Assembly (NCBI GenBank): GCA_034112345.1
Contig: JAWUVN010000077.1
Span: forward strand, 1 to 42,457
DNA: 42,457 nucleotides
Direction of reading: 5' to 3'
From: Bermanella sp034112345
GTDB lineage: Bacteria; Pseudomonadota; Gammaproteobacteria; Pseudomonadales; Oceanobacteraceae
The translations under genes and the position numbers were made by a program. The notes under the pieces are model-generated. The model was not told the DNA's origin. It did not search any database and saw only the letters and a list, made by a program, of their open reading frames with translations. Below are positions 8,331-17,365 of the stretch, in pieces. Every line of letters begins with the position of its first letter. The stretch's first letter is position 1.

Positions 8331-9884
8331 ATGTTAAAAAAAATTGATACTCAGCATAGTTGGAAAGAAAGTCTAGAGGCGTTGCTGCAAAAAGACGTGC
8401 TGTATATGCTGTTGTTGGGGTTTTCGGCGGGACTGCCTTTACTGTTGATTTTTTCTTCTTTGTCATTATGGCTAGGTCAGGCGGGCATAGAAAAATCGGC
8501 GGTTACCTATTTCAGTTGGGCTGCATTGGGGTATTCATTTAAATTTGTTTGGGCCCCGTTAGTGGATTGCCTACCGATCCCTGTTTTAACGCGTGTATTA
8601 GGCTTGCGCCGTTCTTGGTTGCTTGTCTCGCAACTTTCCATTGTATTAGCAATATCTCTTATGGCTAGCACAAACCCCGCAATAGAAAACCAATTGATTT
8701 ATATGGCTTTAGGGGCTGTTTTGTTAGGTTTTAGTTCTGCAACACAGGATATATCGATAGATGCTTACCGAATTGAATCTGTAACAGCTGATATGCAGGC
8801 CATTGTTAGTTCTGGTTATATGGCGGGGTATCGCATTGGAATGATCGTATCGGGTGCAGGGGCTTTGTATTTAGCCAGCTATTTCGGAACCAGTCTGGAT
8901 GATTATCAATATCTCGCGTGGAAAAATACCTACCACTTTATGTCGCTTTTTATGTTGGTTGGTATTGTTGGTACGCTTTTAATTACAGAGCCAATAAAGC
9001 GCGAAAAAGAATTCTCTTATCCACCTAAAGAATACATGGGTTTATTATTTACCTTTGCCTTATCTATTTGTGTATTCATATCCTGGTTTGTATTTACATC
9101 AGACATTAGTGCTCTAGTTAAAGGTAATCTAACAGAGGTAGTCAACAGTAAGAATTTGGCAGGTTTTTTAGTTGAGTTGATCAGGCTTGGTGTCGCGATA
9201 TTTTTAGCGGTAATAACGGCAAAATTGATCAGTAAAACACGTATCGTGAATGACGAATTAATTGAAAATAGCTATGTTTCACCGGTGAGACAATTTTTTG
9301 ATGATTACGGTAAATCCACTGCATTATTATTGCTAGCCTTGATTGGTTTGTACCGTATTAGTGATATTGTGCTGGGTGTGATCGCGAATGTTTTTTATCA
9401 AGATATGGGCTTCAGTTTAAATGAAATAGCCGGTGCGGTGAAATTATTCGGATTAAGTGCGACCCTTGTTGGTGGTTTTGTAGGTGGGGTGTTAGCCATG
9501 CGATTAGGAGTTATGAGGGTCTTGTTTATTGGAGCGTTACTTGTAGTAGTAACTAACTTATTTTTTATTACACTGGTTTATTCTGGGCATAACTTACCGG
9601 TTCTGTATTCGGTGGTGGCCATGGATAATTTGGTGGCGGGCATATCCAGTGCTGCTTTCATTGCATTTTTATCCAGTTTAGTGAACGTTCAATTTACGGC
9701 TATGCAGTATGCTATATTCTCATCATTGATGACGTTAATACCTAAAGCACTTGCAGGATATTCGGGCAGTATTGTAGAAAGTTTGGGTTATGTGCCATTT
9801 TTTATTATTGCATCGTGTATTGGCTTGCCAATTTTGGTATTGGTTTATTTGGCTAATAAGCAACTTAAGCTGCGTCCGTTATAG
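8331..9884 (+). CDS. ampG: AmpG-family muropeptide permease (MFS)
   Basis: This 517-residue inner-membrane protein has about 12-14 hydrophobic helices. N-terminal 'LLGFSAGLPLLLIFSSLSLWL' and 'YFSWAALGYSFKFVWAPLVD' are the AmpG hallmark segments, followed by 'GFSSATQDISIDAYRIE' and 'AGYRIGMIVSGAGALYLA'. AmpG imports GlcNAc-anhydroMurNAc peptides for cell-wall recycling and, in species with ampC/ampR, feeds beta-lactamase induction. ATG at 8331 has AAGAG 6 bases upstream. The gene end overlaps the convergent alkyltransferase-like gene by 6 bases, so no terminator fits between them. Confidence 0.88.
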   Translation: MLKKIDTQHSWKESLEALLQKDVLYMLLLGFSAGLPLLLIFSSLSLWLGQAGIEKSAVTYFSWAALGYSFKFVWAPLVDCLPIPVLTRVLGLRRSWLLVSQLSIVLAISLMASTNPAIENQLIYMALGAVLLGFSSATQDISIDAYRIESVTADMQAIVSSGYMAGYRIGMIVSGAGALYLASYFGTSLDDYQYLAWKNTYHFMSLFMLVGIVGTLLITEPIKREKEFSYPPKEYMGLLFTFALSICVFISWFVFTSDISALVKGNLTEVVNSKNLAGFLVELIRLGVAIFLAVITAKLISKTRIVNDELIENSYVSPVRQFFDDYGKSTALLLLALIGLYRISDIVLGVIANVFYQDMGFSLNEIAGAVKLFGLSATLVGGFVGGVLAMRLGVMRVLFIGALLVVVTNLFFITLVYSGHNLPVLYSVVAMDNLVAGISSAAFIAFLSSLVNVQFTAMQYAIFSSLMTLIPKALAGYSGSIVESLGYVPFFIIASCIGLPILVLVYLANKQLKLRPL

Positions 9885-10277
9885 TTTTATTCGGTAGGTT
9901 TTTAAATCAATTCGACCATTCAAAATGATGATTTCTTCATCTTCTAATCTAGACCGCTGTTCATTGTAAGTGATGCTGTCTAGAAGAAAGCTAATGCGGC
10001 CTTGACCGTTAATGACTCTGTGCCAGGGTAGTTGCGTATCTTTTGGTAGATTGCGTAATACGGAACCCACAAATCGAGCATGACTGGGATAGCCAGCCAG
10101 TTTGGCTAGATCACCATATGTACACACCTTACCTTTAGGAATACATGACAGTTGCTGTAAAACAATGTGCCGGATACTTTCAGTATTGGCTTGCTTTTGA
10201 CTAGCTTGATTTGGCAGTGACGGTTTCAAAGTGTCAACTCTGCAAGAGGAATAAGAGGGAGTTGTGTTGTACTTCAT
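9879..10277 (-). CDS. alkyltransferase-like protein (ATL, MGMT family)
   Basis: This 132-residue protein has the C-terminal DNA-binding domain of O6-alkylguanine-DNA alkyltransferases: 'IPKGKVCTYGDLAKLAGYPS', 'ARFVGSVLRNLPKDTQLPWH' and 'RVINGQGRIS'. The acceptor cysteine of the PCHR motif is replaced by tryptophan (PWHR), which defines the ATL group. These bind alkylated guanine and flag it for nucleotide excision repair rather than repairing it directly. An N-terminal extension of about 35 residues without recognised features precedes the domain; there is no later ATG. It lies downstream of the chemoreceptor on the same strand and overlaps ampG tail to tail. Confidence 0.88.
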   Translation of the reverse strand: MKYNTTPSYSSCRVDTLKPSLPNQASQKQANTESIRHIVLQQLSCIPKGKVCTYGDLAKLAGYPSHARFVGSVLRNLPKDTQLPWHRVINGQGRISFLLDSITYNEQRSRLEDEEIIILNGRIDLKTYRIKL

Positions 10278-10331
10278 GATTTGAAACTTAAACAGATATT
10301 TAAAGTATCAAACCATGAATAGGCTTTATTT

Positions 10332-11951
10332 TTAAGCTTTTAATTTTTTAATTTGCTGAGTAAGAGTGTCCGACATAGTTTGTAGTTCTTGGCTTAAATC
10401 CAATGTTTGCTTAGCATGCCCTGAGCTATCTTCAGCTATGCTGGTGATTTCATTTACGTTTTTAGAAATATCATCAGCTACATGGCTTTGTTCTTTTGCC
10501 GCTTGAGAAATTTGGTCATTTGTACCCAATATTTGTTGGATAGAGCTACTGATGTTTTCAATAGTTTCACCTGCTTGGGTTACCTGGGTAACACTTTCTT
10601 CGGTCCTTGTTTGGCCCGCTTCAATGGCACTTACTGCATTTTGAGCTCCATTTTGTACGTTTTCTATAATCGTATGAATCTCTGCAGTGCTTTCTTGTGT
10701 TCTCTGCGCTAGGGTTCTGACCTCATCGGCTACAACAGCAAAACCTCTGCCTTGTTCTCCTGCTCTTGCAGCTTCGATTGCTGCATTTAAAGCGAGTAGG
10801 TTAGTTTGTTCAGCTATGCCTTTAATAACGTCTAGTACAGTGCCAACACTTTTGGTGTCTCCTTCTAAATTACGTACAACATCGGCTGTATTCGCAATTT
10901 GTTCACTGGTTAAGTTGATGGTAGCGATGGCTTGACGCATGGTTGTCACACCTGTTTGTGCCGTTTGTTCAACTTGATTGGCTTCTTTTGCCGCTTCAGA
11001 CGCGTGCCTCGCTACTTCCTGGGCGGCTGCCGACATTTCAGTAATGGCTGTAGCCATTTGGTCTGTTCTTTGATATTGCTTTTCGGTACCGTCTTGAATT
11101 ATTGTGGCAATTTTATTTAATGCATTTGCATTTGTAACGAGTGTGGAAATGCTTGTATTAATTGCAGAGGTACCTTCATTTAAGTTGTTTTGCAATTGCT
11201 TGAAGCCATGAAACATTTGTGAAATTTCATCACCTCCTAGGCGTTCTTTAACATTAAATTCAACGATGCCTTGGGATAAGTTAGCAATATATTTTTGTGC
11301 TAGCTTTATGGGTTCAATAATAAGCTTATTTACCATTATGAAGGCGGCGATAAAGACCACTATAGCGGCTACTATGATGCTTGTAATTCCAACGATCACA
11401 GTGTTGTCTGCAGATTCTATTATTTGACTTGTATGGACCTGTGCTTTTTTAAGGGCTAAGTCTGCAATCTTTAACGCGAGCACAGTTGATTCAGTATCAA
11501 GACCAGCTACCGCTTTGTCGCCAATTTTAATGTCATAATTTGAATTTACAAATACTTGATATCCATTTGTATATTGAGCTAGAAGTGCTTGGTGCATTGT
11601 TAAAAATCGTGTGGTAGTGGTGTGTATCTCATCATCTTTAGTGATCTCTAAAATCCGTTTACCTGATGCTTGAACAGCTTTATGCTGTTTTTGAAAATTA
11701 TTCCAATACTTCTCACGCTGGCTATCAACGCTGCCGCGTAGCAATAAATTTTTCCACACTTTCACTTGCGTCTTAAATTGAATGGCGGTGTTCCTCGCCT
11801 CTAGCGACGCTTTAACTTCATAACTGAGTACCTCTTTAAATTCAGATACATTTGCAGAAAGCGATATAAAAGATATGGCGCTGATTAAACCTAAGGTTAA
11901 TATTCCTGCTCCTAATAGCCCTAACAACTTTGTGCGTAACATTAAACCCAT
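10332..11951 (-). CDS. methyl-accepting chemotaxis protein
   Basis: This 539-residue inner-membrane receptor has TM1 at about residues 7-32, a helical periplasmic domain to about 183 (four-helix-bundle-like in length), TM2 at 184-207, HAMP to about 262 and a long signalling coiled coil. The tip has the near-invariant 'EQTNLLALNAAIEAARAGEQ' and 'GRGFAVVADEVRTLAQRTQE', which bind CheA and CheW. The C-terminus (QQIKKLKA) lacks a CheR/CheB tether. ATG at 11951 is preceded by GAGAG; a second ATG three codons on is possible. The ligand is unknown, and no che genes are adjacent. Confidence 0.95.
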   Translation of the reverse strand: MGLMLRTKLLGLLGAGILTLGLISAISFISLSANVSEFKEVLSYEVKASLEARNTAIQFKTQVKVWKNLLLRGSVDSQREKYWNNFQKQHKAVQASGKRILEITKDDEIHTTTTRFLTMHQALLAQYTNGYQVFVNSNYDIKIGDKAVAGLDTESTVLALKIADLALKKAQVHTSQIIESADNTVIVGITSIIVAAIVVFIAAFIMVNKLIIEPIKLAQKYIANLSQGIVEFNVKERLGGDEISQMFHGFKQLQNNLNEGTSAINTSISTLVTNANALNKIATIIQDGTEKQYQRTDQMATAITEMSAAAQEVARHASEAAKEANQVEQTAQTGVTTMRQAIATINLTSEQIANTADVVRNLEGDTKSVGTVLDVIKGIAEQTNLLALNAAIEAARAGEQGRGFAVVADEVRTLAQRTQESTAEIHTIIENVQNGAQNAVSAIEAGQTRTEESVTQVTQAGETIENISSSIQQILGTNDQISQAAKEQSHVADDISKNVNEITSIAEDSSGHAKQTLDLSQELQTMSDTLTQQIKKLKA

Positions 11952-12102
11952 AGGTCTCTCATCGTACTTTTATAACTGTATTTAAATTTATTGTAGACCA
12001 GAATGTAAGAAAGTTAAGTTATGGTCAGTACCAATCGAATATTAGAGATCGCTAATGTATGGGGTGGACGGTACACATTGTTATAACGGTTGCTTCAGAC
12101 AT

Positions 12103-12132
12103 AAAAAAGCCCCGAATATTGCTATTCGGGGC
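12103..12132 (-). terminator. Rho-independent terminator (minus strand)
   Basis: GCCCCGAATA / TATTCGGGGC form a 10-bp stem with a TTGC/GCAA loop. The A run on its left side becomes TTTTTT on the minus strand, placed 57 bases after the stop of the 12189-12716 gene. Confidence 0.85.
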
Positions 12133-12188
12133 AAGCGGTCAACACAACGAATCGGTTGTTAAGGGTTAGCCTTGGCTAAAATTGGGTT

Positions 12189-12716
12189 TTATACTTGCGC
12201 GTATCGGTCGCTTAACGCATCAAAAAATTGTTCGCGCAACTTACTTATTTCACGTTTTAAATCCTGCGCTTCTTTTTCATTTAAATCTTTTTTATCAATA
12301 TAAAAATGGCGTCTAAAGAAAATCACTTTACTGCGAAATTTCCTAAGGCTTTTATAGAGGTGTTTTTCATTCAAAAGTAGAAGCTTTGATTCCGCAGCAG
12401 ATAATTCATTGAAGCATTGCACAAGCTCATCAATTACTAGATAAAATTCACTTTTTCGGCTTTCTGACCAGTCATACCTGTTTTTAGTGGCATTCATGTA
12501 TTCTTGAATTAGCTCAAAATACTTCATAAACACGTGGTGCACTTGCTCAGCTTGATGGGCAACACCTTCGATAATCTCGCGCTGATGCTCTGTTCTCTGT
12601 TGATTTAAATTTTGCTTTATACGCATACCGGATAGCCAATAACCTGACATACCTGCTATAAGAGCTCCTAACGCCACTTTTGCAGTGGTATCTAACAAGC
12701 TAATGACCTCTATCAT
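12189..12716 (-). CDS. hypothetical membrane-anchored helical protein
   Basis: This 175-residue protein is not recognised. Residues about 9-30 form one membrane helix (TTAKVALGALIAGMSGYWLS). The rest is charged and almost entirely helical, with heptad-like stretches such as 'EKEAQDLKREISKLREQFFD', suggesting a cytoplasmic coiled coil. It is divergent from fxsA, sharing a 90-base intergenic region, and has its own terminator, so it is probably a single-gene unit. Confidence 0.6.
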   Translation of the reverse strand: MIEVISLLDTTAKVALGALIAGMSGYWLSGMRIKQNLNQQRTEHQREIIEGVAHQAEQVHHVFMKYFELIQEYMNATKNRYDWSESRKSEFYLVIDELVQCFNELSAAESKLLLLNEKHLYKSLRKFRSKVIFFRRHFYIDKKDLNEKEAQDLKREISKLREQFFDALSDRYAQV

Positions 12717-12806
12717 GATATCTCCGCGTCAATATTTTAATCTTTCACCTTGAAAAGCAAAAATGACACCACTATTAAGAGAAGAGTCAAAAAAATTGAG
12801 AAATAT

Positions 12807-13265
12807 ATGAAAATTCTGTTGTTGTTTTTAGCCATGCCTATCTTAGAGGTGGCTATGTTTGTAAAAATTGGTGGTGAAATTGGCGCACTTTGGACTGTAG
12901 TATTAACAGTAGGTACTGCGTTTTTAGGTGCATTTTTAGTGCGTACACAAGGTATTAGAACCTTGTTCAATGTGAAGGAGCAGCTTGCTCAAGGGCAAAT
13001 GCCAGCTGCAGCAATGGTTGAGGGCATTATTTTATTGGTTTGCGGTGCATTATTATTAACCCCAGGCTTTATAAGTGACACCATTGGTTTCTTAGGGTTA
13101 GTGCCTAGCATCCGTAATACGTTTGCAAACCGCATTGTTAAACGCGTTATGGTTTCTCAGGTAAGAGCGGGACAGTCATTCCAAGAGCATAATTCGGCTA
13201 ATACCGATTTTGATGGATCTAAGCGACCGACAACTATTGACGGTCACTACACCAGAGAAGACTGA
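12807..13265 (+). CDS. fxsA: FxsA-family cytoplasmic membrane protein
   Basis: This 152-residue protein has the FxsA pattern: 'MKILLLFLAMPILEVAMFVK', 'LRTQGIRTL'-like 'FLVRTQGIRTLF', and 'LLVCGALLLTPGFISDTIGF' followed by a polar tail. Start 12807 is chosen because the family begins at this hydrophobic helix; an upstream TTG would add a lysine-rich stretch that the family lacks. FxsA is an inner-membrane protein known from E. coli for affecting F-plasmid exclusion of phage T7. It lies just upstream of groES, as is common in gammaproteobacteria, but groESL has its own promoter. Confidence 0.88.
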   Translation: MKILLLFLAMPILEVAMFVKIGGEIGALWTVVLTVGTAFLGAFLVRTQGIRTLFNVKEQLAQGQMPAAAMVEGIILLVCGALLLTPGFISDTIGFLGLVPSIRNTFANRIVKRVMVSQVRAGQSFQEHNSANTDFDGSKRPTTIDGHYTRED

Positions 13266-13306
13266 GTATCAGAGGTGATCAGAGTGTATTTTTTTGGGGT
13301 AGAACC

Positions 13307-13336
13307 ATTGAAATACAGAGGTCTAGCCCCATTTAT
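13307..13336 (+). promoter_or_regulatory. sigma-32-type heat-shock promoter of groESL
   Basis: TTGAAA (13308-13313) and CCCCATTTA (13327-13335) are separated by 13 bases, matching the CTTGAAA-N11-16-CCCCATnT heat-shock pattern. It sits about 100 bases before groES. No CIRCE-type repeat was seen in the leader. Confidence 0.8.
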
Positions 13337-13432
13337 ACATCACTAAAGATTTTATGGCTTATGCCACACGGTAAATCTGGTTGTTAATTGACCAGTAAAT
13401 ATTAAGCAAAGATAAAAAACTCGGAGATACCC

Positions 13433-13723
13433 ATGAAAATTCGCCCATTACACGACCGTATTGTTGTTCGCCGCAAAGAAGAAGAAACTAAAACTGCGGG
13501 TGGCATTGTTTTACCTGGCGCGGCTGCTGAAAAGCCAAACGAAGGTGAAGTGGTTGCTGTAGGTACTGGCCGCATTTTACAAAACGGTGATATACAGCCT
13601 TTAGCATTTAAAGAAGGGGATACGGTTTTATTTGGGCAGTATGGCGCAAACGCTGTGAAAATTGATGGTGAAGAGCTGTTGATCATGAGCGAAAGTGAAA
13701 TTTACGGCATCATCGAAGCGTAA
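13433..13723 (+). CDS. groES: co-chaperonin GroES
   Basis: This 96-residue 10-kDa chaperonin subunit caps the GroEL ring in the cytoplasm. It begins 'MKIRPLHDRIVVRRKEEETK' with the mobile loop 'TKTAGGIVLPGAA' that contacts GroEL, and ends 'LLIMSESEIYGIIEA'. The length is standard. ATG at 13433 has CGGAGA upstream. groEL follows 69 bases later in the same operon under the heat-shock promoter. Confidence 0.98.
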   Translation: MKIRPLHDRIVVRRKEEETKTAGGIVLPGAAAEKPNEGEVVAVGTGRILQNGDIQPLAFKEGDTVLFGQYGANAVKIDGEELLIMSESEIYGIIEA

Positions 13724-13792
13724 AATTTTCATTCTTTATAGTTAAAATTTTTATATTGAACTCCAGAATTATAAATAGTAAGGAATTTTAAG

Positions 13793-15433
13793 ATGGCTAA
13801 AGAAGTACAGTTTGGCGATATCGCTCGTAATAAAATGCTAGCAGGCGTAAACGTTCTAGCAGACGCTGTGAAAGTGACATTGGGGCCTAAAGGTCGCAAC
13901 GTGGTTTTGGACAAGTCGTTTGGTTCACCAACCATTACTAAAGATGGCGTATCTGTAGCAAAAGAAATTGAGCTGGCGGATAAGTTTGAAAATATGGGCG
14001 CGCAAATGGTTAAAGAAGTTGCGTCTCAAGCTAACGACAGAGCGGGCGACGGAACTACAACAGCCACTGTATTGGCCCAAGCAATTATTAACGAAGGCTT
14101 GAAGTCAGTAGCTGCTGGCATGAATCCAATGGATCTTAAGCGCGGTATCGATAAAGCGACAGCAGCCGTTGTTGCTGAATTAGCGAATCTTGCGCAGCCT
14201 TGCACAGATACAAAATCAATTGCTCAAGTAGGTACTATTTCTGCAAACTCTGATACCACTGTTGGTGACTTGATTGCTCAGGCTATGGATAAAGTGGGTA
14301 AAGAAGGCGTTATTACTGTTGAAGAAGGTTCTGGTTTAGCAGATGAGTTAGATGTTGTTGAAGGCATGCAATTTGATCGTGGTTTCTTGTCTCCATACTT
14401 CATTAACAACCAAGAAAAAATGAACGTAGAGCTAGAGAGCCCATTAGTGCTTTTAGTTGATAAGAAAATTGATAACTTACAAGAAATCATTCCTATATTG
14501 GAAGCTGTTGCTAAATCAGGTCGTCCGCTATTAATTATTGCTGAAGACGTTGAAGGGCAAGCGCTTGCAACTTTAGTTGTGAACACAATGCGCGGCACTT
14601 TCAAAGTAGCAGCTGTTAAAGCACCTGGTTTTGGTGATCGTCGTAAAGCCATGTTGCAAGATATTGCAATCTTAACGGGCGGTAAGGTTATTTCTGAAGA
14701 AATTGGAATGAGCCTTGAATCAACAACTCTTGAAGATCTTGGTACAGCTAAGAAAATTGTAATCGATAAAGAAAATACCGTTATCGTTGATGGTTCTGGT
14801 GTTGAAGCTGATGTTGTTTCTCGTTGTGAGCAAATTCGTGCAGAAGCTGAAGCATCTAGCTCTGATTACGATAAAGAAAAACTACAAGAGCGTTTAGCTA
14901 AGCTTTCTGGTGGTGTGGCGGTGATTAAAGTCGGCGCTGGTTCTGAAATGGAAATGAAAGAGAAAAAAGATCGCGTTGAAGATGCTCTTCAAGCAACTCG
15001 TGCAGCCGTAGAAGAGGGGGTTGTTGCTGGCGGTGGCGTGGCTTTGATTCGCGCACTTAGCAATATCAAGATTCAAGGTGATAATGAAGACCAAAATGTT
15101 GGTATTGCATTGGCATTACGCGCAATGGAAGCGCCAATTCGTCAAATTGCAACCAATGCGGGTGATGAAGCGTCTGTTGTTGTTGATAAAGTAAAACAAG
15201 GTAAAGGTAACTTTGGTTACAATGCAGCTAACGGCACATATGGCGATATGATTGCGCAAGGTATTCTTGATCCTGCAAAAGTAACACGTTCTTCTCTACA
15301 AGCTGCGGCCTCAATTGGTGGTTTAATGATCACAACTGAAGCAATGGTTGCTGACATGCCTGACGAAAAAGGTAGTGCAATGCCTGATATGGGCGGCATG
15401 GGTGGAATGGGTGGAATGGGCGGCATGATGTAA
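13793..15433 (+). CDS. groEL: chaperonin GroEL
   Basis: This 546-residue Hsp60 subunit folds proteins in a double-ring ATPase. Visible are 'LGPKGRNVVLDKSFGSPTIT', the ATP-binding 'GDGTTTATVLAQAI', the apical region 'GRPLLIIAEDVEGQALATLV', 'EEGVVAGGGVALIRAL' and the flexible C-terminal GGM repeat tail ending GMM. Nothing is missing relative to E. coli GroEL. SD AAGGAATTTTAAG precedes the ATG. A strong terminator follows. Confidence 0.99.
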   Translation: MAKEVQFGDIARNKMLAGVNVLADAVKVTLGPKGRNVVLDKSFGSPTITKDGVSVAKEIELADKFENMGAQMVKEVASQANDRAGDGTTTATVLAQAIINEGLKSVAAGMNPMDLKRGIDKATAAVVAELANLAQPCTDTKSIAQVGTISANSDTTVGDLIAQAMDKVGKEGVITVEEGSGLADELDVVEGMQFDRGFLSPYFINNQEKMNVELESPLVLLVDKKIDNLQEIIPILEAVAKSGRPLLIIAEDVEGQALATLVVNTMRGTFKVAAVKAPGFGDRRKAMLQDIAILTGGKVISEEIGMSLESTTLEDLGTAKKIVIDKENTVIVDGSGVEADVVSRCEQIRAEAEASSSDYDKEKLQERLAKLSGGVAVIKVGAGSEMEMKEKKDRVEDALQATRAAVEEGVVAGGGVALIRALSNIKIQGDNEDQNVGIALALRAMEAPIRQIATNAGDEASVVVDKVKQGKGNFGYNAANGTYGDMIAQGILDPAKVTRSSLQAAASIGGLMITTEAMVADMPDEKGSAMPDMGGMGGMGGMGGMM

Positions 15434-15473
15434 GCTGCATAACTGCACCCTTCAATAGCCTTTAAGGCAAATA

Positions 15474-15508
15474 AAAAACCTCATGTGTTCCGCACATGAG
15501 GTTTTTTT
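15474..15508 (+). terminator. Rho-independent terminator of groESL
   Basis: AACCTCATGTG / CACATGAGGTT make an 11-bp stem with a 5-base loop followed by eight T. It begins about 40 bases after the groEL stop. The A run on the other side could also work in reverse, but no minus-strand gene ends here. Confidence 0.92.
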
Positions 15509-15726
15509 TGTTCATACTGACCTTAATCTATATATCTCTGACTCTAAGCTGTGTCAGCTCTATAATTGCCATGCAAAGGTGGTAAAGCGGACTTTTTTCA
15601 ATTTTTTGTCAATATTTCGTAATTTTTACCGTTTTGTTTCACTTTTTTGTCATAGAGAATCGTTACACTTCGTTCTACCTGCTTTACAATGCTTCTCTTA
15701 AATTTTTTACCCAAGGTTGATTGATA

Positions 15727-16482
15727 GTGGCGAAGGCCTTAAATCATCGTAAATTTGTATTCTTCTGTATCCTGGCGTACTTCATATTTTTGATCGTCAT
15801 GTTTCCTTTGAATGTTGCGTATAAATTGGTTGCCCCAAAAGGCCTGCCTGTTCAGGTCGTGGCCGTTTCTGGCACTATTTGGAATGGTCACGTGACATTA
15901 AAACAAGCACTGACAGGCCAGGTGGTTGCTAAATGGCAATTAAAGGTTTTACCGCTAATAATCGGCGATATTCAAACTGCATTTCAAATCGACAGCTCAG
16001 AGTTCAACGCGAAGCTTGATATAGCATACAGTCCAGTGACTAATAACGTGATTGTTACTAATTTAAATGGGTTTGTAGAGGCGGCATTCATTAATAGAGT
16101 CGCTAAGCCTAATAAAGTTAAGATGAGTGGCGATCTCGAAATCAACAATGTCGCAATCAATTATTCTATATCCGATATTTATGCTCATGACGCATCTGGA
16201 AGAGCAGTTTGGATGGGTGGGGATGTCAGTTATCCAAAAGGACGTAAAACAGGCCGTGCGACCTTACCGATGCTAATTGCGGATATTTCGAGTCAATCGG
16301 GTGAATTACGTGTAGATGTGCATACCACTGATAATTTATCGGTCGCTAACGCCAATTTGAAAACCGATGGTTGGGGCAGCGTGGAGGTTTTAAAGCGCAT
16401 GATTGACTTGGTCGGAGAGCCTTGGCCAAGTAAGGCGTCAGCCGACACTGCTGTTTTTGAAATTTCAGAGAAGGTGTTATGA
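15727..16482 (+). CDS. gspN: type II secretion system protein N
   Basis: This roughly 251-residue protein has one N-terminal membrane helix (FVFFCILAYFIFLIVMFPLN) and a periplasmic beta-rich body with 'GLPVQVVAVSGTIWNGHVTL', the pattern of GspN/XcpN-type proteins. It belongs to the type II secretion inner-membrane complex and is accessory in many species. A GTG at 15727 is taken as start with AAGG 10 bases upstream; a TTG at 15721 is also possible. It overlaps gspC by 4 bases (ATGA), so translation is coupled. Confidence 0.85.
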   Translation: MAKALNHRKFVFFCILAYFIFLIVMFPLNVAYKLVAPKGLPVQVVAVSGTIWNGHVTLKQALTGQVVAKWQLKVLPLIIGDIQTAFQIDSSEFNAKLDIAYSPVTNNVIVTNLNGFVEAAFINRVAKPNKVKMSGDLEINNVAINYSISDIYAHDASGRAVWMGGDVSYPKGRKTGRATLPMLIADISSQSGELRVDVHTTDNLSVANANLKTDGWGSVEVLKRMIDLVGEPWPSKASADTAVFEISEKVL

Positions 16483-17351
16483 ATATGTCATTACACTGGA
16501 GTGAGCATAAAGCCGTAGATCCATTATTAGCGGTATTAAAGTGGGTGATTGGTTTTGCTATTGCCTACCAAGCGGCTGTCATGACGTGGCTTATTGTTGA
16601 CCAATCTACATTGGTGCTTCCTGAGCCAGCTAAGTCACCGGTTCAGAAACAGATAGCTACAAACAAACAGGATTTAGCGTCTTGGAATTTGTTTGGTGAG
16701 GCTGATCAAAAAGATGCGTCACCAAAAGAAGCGATTAACGCACCTAAAACACGATTACGATTAGCTTTAATGGGTGTGTTTGTGGCAAAGAATGAACAGC
16801 AGTCTAGTGCGATCATTGCAGAGCAAGGCCGTGAAGGAGAGTTTTTTAAAGTTGGCGATCGAGTACAGGGTCGGGCTCGCTTATCCCAGGTATACGCTGA
16901 CAAAGTGATACTGGATAACAGTGGGAAACTGGAGACGCTTACGTTTGAAGATGCGGCTAAGTTAGCTGGAAGCATTGTTGTTCAAAAGCAACCTAAGTCA
17001 GCAGCTAAGCCTGCAAGAACAAACAGCGCGGGTTTTAAGCGACAGCTAAAGGGCATTAAAACGCCTGAACAGTTTGTTGACTTTGCGAAAGAGCAGTTAG
17101 AAGACCCAGAACAAGCGTTAAAGAATTTAGGCCTAACCTCTAATGGCAGTGGCTATGTATTAAGTGGGGCAACATCTATGTTGACCCGAATCGGGATGAA
17201 ACCTGGTGACAAATTGATTTCTGTTAATGGGAGTGCACTAGGTGACCCAGAGCAGGATAAGTTATTAATTGATGATGTATTTACATCGGGAGCAGCCAAA
17301 ATCGTAATTGAACGTGGCAGCCGACGAATGACCATCAATCACTCGTTTTAA
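16479..17351 (+). CDS. gspC: type II secretion system protein C
   Basis: This 290-residue bitopic inner-membrane protein links the inner platform to the GspD secretin. TM is about residues 15-40; the homology-region domain is about 80-160 ('ASWNLFGEAD', 'LRLALMGVFVAK', 'FFKVGDRV', 'VYADKVILDNSGKLETL'); the C-terminal PDZ domain is about 215-285 with 'RIGMKPGDKLISVNGSALGD'. The WNLFG motif just after the linker is typical. It overlaps gspN upstream and gspD starts 14 bases after its stop. Confidence 0.93.
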   Translation: MNMSLHWSEHKAVDPLLAVLKWVIGFAIAYQAAVMTWLIVDQSTLVLPEPAKSPVQKQIATNKQDLASWNLFGEADQKDASPKEAINAPKTRLRLALMGVFVAKNEQQSSAIIAEQGREGEFFKVGDRVQGRARLSQVYADKVILDNSGKLETLTFEDAAKLAGSIVVQKQPKSAAKPARTNSAGFKRQLKGIKTPEQFVDFAKEQLEDPEQALKNLGLTSNGSGYVLSGATSMLTRIGMKPGDKLISVNGSALGDPEQDKLLIDDVFTSGAAKIVIERGSRRMTINHSF

Positions 17352-17365
17352 CATTGGTTAGATAT

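Noticed and set aside
14278..14652. Long antisense open frames within groEL and other conserved genes
   Set aside because: They mirror the codon pattern of the sense genes and have no start signals or family resemblance.
15386..15431. GGM repeat at the end of groEL as a DNA repeat of interest
   Set aside because: This is the normal flexible C-terminal tail of GroEL.
15483..15701. 72-codon open frame after groEL
   Set aside because: It begins inside the groEL terminator, runs through AT-rich non-coding sequence and has no recognisable features.
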